Part shown: piece after piece, positions 62,710-64,000 of the stretch
Layout: every line of letters begins with the position of its first letter
Numbering within the stretch: the stretch's first letter is position 1
Assembly (NCBI GenBank): GCA_942493385.1
Contig: OW818699.1
Coordinates: 3,906,001-3,970,000, forward strand
DNA from: UBA8389 sp942493385
Lineage (GTDB): Bacteria; Bacteroidota; Bacteroidia; Bacteroidales; UBA1402
Direction of reading: 5' to 3'
Length of the DNA stretch: 64,000 bases
Position numbers and translations under genes: made by a program
The notes under the pieces: generated by a model
What the model saw: the letters and a program-made list of their open reading frames with translations, nothing else
Told to the model about the DNA's origin: nothing
The model's database searches: none

Positions 62710-63485
62710 CCATTCTCGATCAAATCATATCGGACAAACGGCAGGAAGTGGCTACACGAAAGGCAGTCATTTCGCTCGAACACCTGAAAGGTATGGCGAA
62801 AGGAATGCCAAAGGGGCTTTCCTTAAAAAAGGCGCTTGAAATTTCCTCTACCGGCATCATTTCCGAATTCAAACGAAAATCGCCCTCCAAAGGCTTCATT
62901 CATCCAGGAGCAGACGTGTCCTCCGTGGTCAGTGCCTATCAAACAGGCGGTTGCACCGGCGTTTCCGTACTCACGGACGAAATCCACTTTGGCGGCACCA
63001 TCGGCGACTTCAGAAATGCCCGCCAAGTGCTTGATTGTCCGATGCTTCGCAAGGATTTCATGATCGACCCGTATCAGATTTACGAGGCTAAAGTTCTTGG
63101 CGCCGATGTCATTCTGCTCATCGCTTCAGCCCTCACCTTGGATGAAGCCTACGACTTGGGCGAACTGGCCCACGAACTCGGCATGGAAGTACTTTTGGAA
63201 GTTCACAACGAAGCCGAACTCGATTACATCAGCCGTTTCACAGACATGGTGGGTGTGAACAACCGAAATCTGAGTACCTTTGTGACCGATGTGCAGGTTT
63301 CGTTCGACCTGGCCGACAAAATACCTTCGGAATTCGTAAAGATTTCCGAAAGCGGCCTGAGCGACGCTGCCACTGTGAAAAGCCTTCGGGATGCCGGTTA
63401 CAAAGGCTTCCTCATGGGCGAGAACTTTATGAAACACGACGACCCGGGTGCGGCGTTGTCATCCTTTATTTTAGCATTGCAATGA
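62706..63485 (+). CDS. trpC: Indole-3-glycerol-phosphate synthase
   Basis: A 259-residue TIM-barrel protein: ISEFKRKSPSKG carries the catalytic Lys, LRKDFMIDPYQIYEAKVLGADVILLIASAL is the middle region and VGVNNRNLSTF the later loop; ISESGLSD binds the phosphate. It closes the indole ring from carboxyphenylamino-deoxyribulose phosphate. It is not fused to trpF, unlike in Escherichia coli. It starts within the trpD stop and overlaps trpF by 4 bp. Confidence 0.97.
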   Translation: MTILDQIISDKRQEVATRKAVISLEHLKGMAKGMPKGLSLKKALEISSTGIISEFKRKSPSKGFIHPGADVSSVVSAYQTGGCTGVSVLTDEIHFGGTIGDFRNARQVLDCPMLRKDFMIDPYQIYEAKVLGADVILLIASALTLDEAYDLGELAHELGMEVLLEVHNEAELDYISRFTDMVGVNNRNLSTFVTDVQVSFDLADKIPSEFVKISESGLSDAATVKSLRDAGYKGFLMGENFMKHDDPGAALSSFILALQ

Positions 63486-64000
63486 TCAACGGCAACTTAA
63501 AACTGAAAGTCTGCGGCATGCGCGAACCGAGCAACATCTCGGAAGTGGCCGCTCTGAATCCCGATTACATGGGCTTCATCTTCTATTTCAAATCGTCCCG
63601 CTTTGTCGAGATGATGGTTTTTTACGTGGCACAACGCCTTAAAGCTCAGGGCATCGAACCGGTGGCCGTCTTCGTGAACCCATCTGTGGCCTACGTGCTG
63701 CACATCCGCGACAAATACGGCTTCACCCACATTCAGCTTCACGGCCGCGAGACTCCCCAAACTTGTGCCGAACTCAAAAACATGGGGCTTCATGTACTGA
63801 AAGCCATTTCAGTGGCCGAAGCCGCCGATTTGGAGATTACCAAAGAATACGAGGGTACCTGCGATTATTTCCTGTTTGACACGAAAAGCAACCTGCCAGG
63901 TGGCTCCGGCAAACAATTCAACTGGGAAATTCTGGAGAATTACAAAGGGGAAACGCCGTTTTTCCTGAGTGGTGGCATTGGACCGGACGATGTGGAGCGG
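63482..64000 (+). CDS. trpF: Phosphoribosylanthranilate isomerase, partial
   Basis: The gene begins at ATG 63482 within the trpC stop (ATGA) and runs to the edge of the window; the 173 visible residues cover most of the enzyme. It shows KVCGMREPSN with the catalytic Cys, GFIFYFKSSRF, VAVFVNPS, HIQLHGRETP, DYFLFDTKSNLPGGSGKQFNWE with the Asp base, and FFLSGGIGPDDV. It isomerises phosphoribosyl anthranilate. The last 35 residues or so and any trpA lie beyond the window. Confidence 0.96.
   Translation, partial: MINGNLKLKVCGMREPSNISEVAALNPDYMGFIFYFKSSRFVEMMVFYVAQRLKAQGIEPVAVFVNPSVAYVLHIRDKYGFTHIQLHGRETPQTCAELKNMGLHVLKAISVAEAADLEITKEYEGTCDYFLFDTKSNLPGGSGKQFNWEILENYKGETPFFLSGGIGPDDVER

Overview
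The window looks like a chromosomal segment of a member of the Bacteroidota, probably of the order Bacteroidales. The pointers are many promoters of the form TTG-N19-TAnnTTTG, a type IX secretion C-terminal signal, numerous SPII lipoproteins, GLUG, VIT, MG2 and CotH family proteins, and trpBEGDCF gene order. I see no prophage, insertion sequence, rRNA or CRISPR array. The lyases and glycosidase-like proteins suggest a degrader of plant polysaccharides, which is inference.

Layout. 1-6.3 kb: tail of an alpha/beta hydrolase, two lipoproteins (one with GLUG repeats, one with a Thr/Arg repeat tail) and a large VIT/VWA/DUF2135 protein. 6.25-15.8 kb: a tightly packed chain of cupin, M28 peptidase, alpha-2-macroglobulin lipoprotein and pbpC, joined by 4-bp, 0-bp or 20-bp junctions. 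15.9-23.7 kb: an M6-like secreted protease, a DJ-1/PfpI protein, two paralogous MORN/TonB-C proteins flanking a sirtuin and a TPR gene remnant, an ankyrin protein fused to a decayed metallo-beta-lactamase fold, and a hicA-hicB module whose toxin lacks a visible start codon. 23.8-30.5 kb: minus-strand leucine operon leuA-leuC-thioesterase-leuD-cimA/leuA-like-leuB, preceded by a leader peptide and attenuator.

30.7-36.2 kb: an SDR, a sugar kinase/nucleotidyltransferase pair resembling AmgK/MurU, and a porin-PII-Amt ammonium cluster. 36.4-41.7 kb: CotH-family T9SS cargo, NDH-2 and an MFS transporter on the minus strand. 41.9-44.3 kb: a protein that appears to fuse a PL1-type pectate lyase with a PL22-type oligogalacturonate lyase. 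44.4-47.5 kb: thioredoxin lipoprotein, MarR, RluA-type pseudouridine synthase, fabG, and a TetR regulator followed by a 123-bp nested inverted repeat. 47.7 kb: initiator tRNA. 47.9-53.4 kb: radA, an FAD oxidoreductase and an MG2 protein joined by ATGA overlaps. 53.4-58.3 kb: an FN3 lipoprotein, a TerB-DnaJ protein, a DUF5060/DUF4038-like glycosidase and a DUF1593 protein. 58.35 kb to the end: the tryptophan operon trpB-E-G-D-C-F, cut by the window edge, preceded by a Trp-rich leader peptide and terminator.

The best-supported unusual features are the two amino-acid attenuators, both read directly from the sequence. Each has a promoter, a short leader peptide loaded with codons for the operon's own product (Trp x4; Leu x6 plus Ile x4), and an intrinsic terminator before the first structural gene. 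The pectate lyase fusion, the decayed ankyrin-MBL protein, the start-less hicA and the nested hairpin between tetR and fabG also deserve checks. I found no clearly new multi-gene system. Most of the window is recognisable metabolism and envelope biology.
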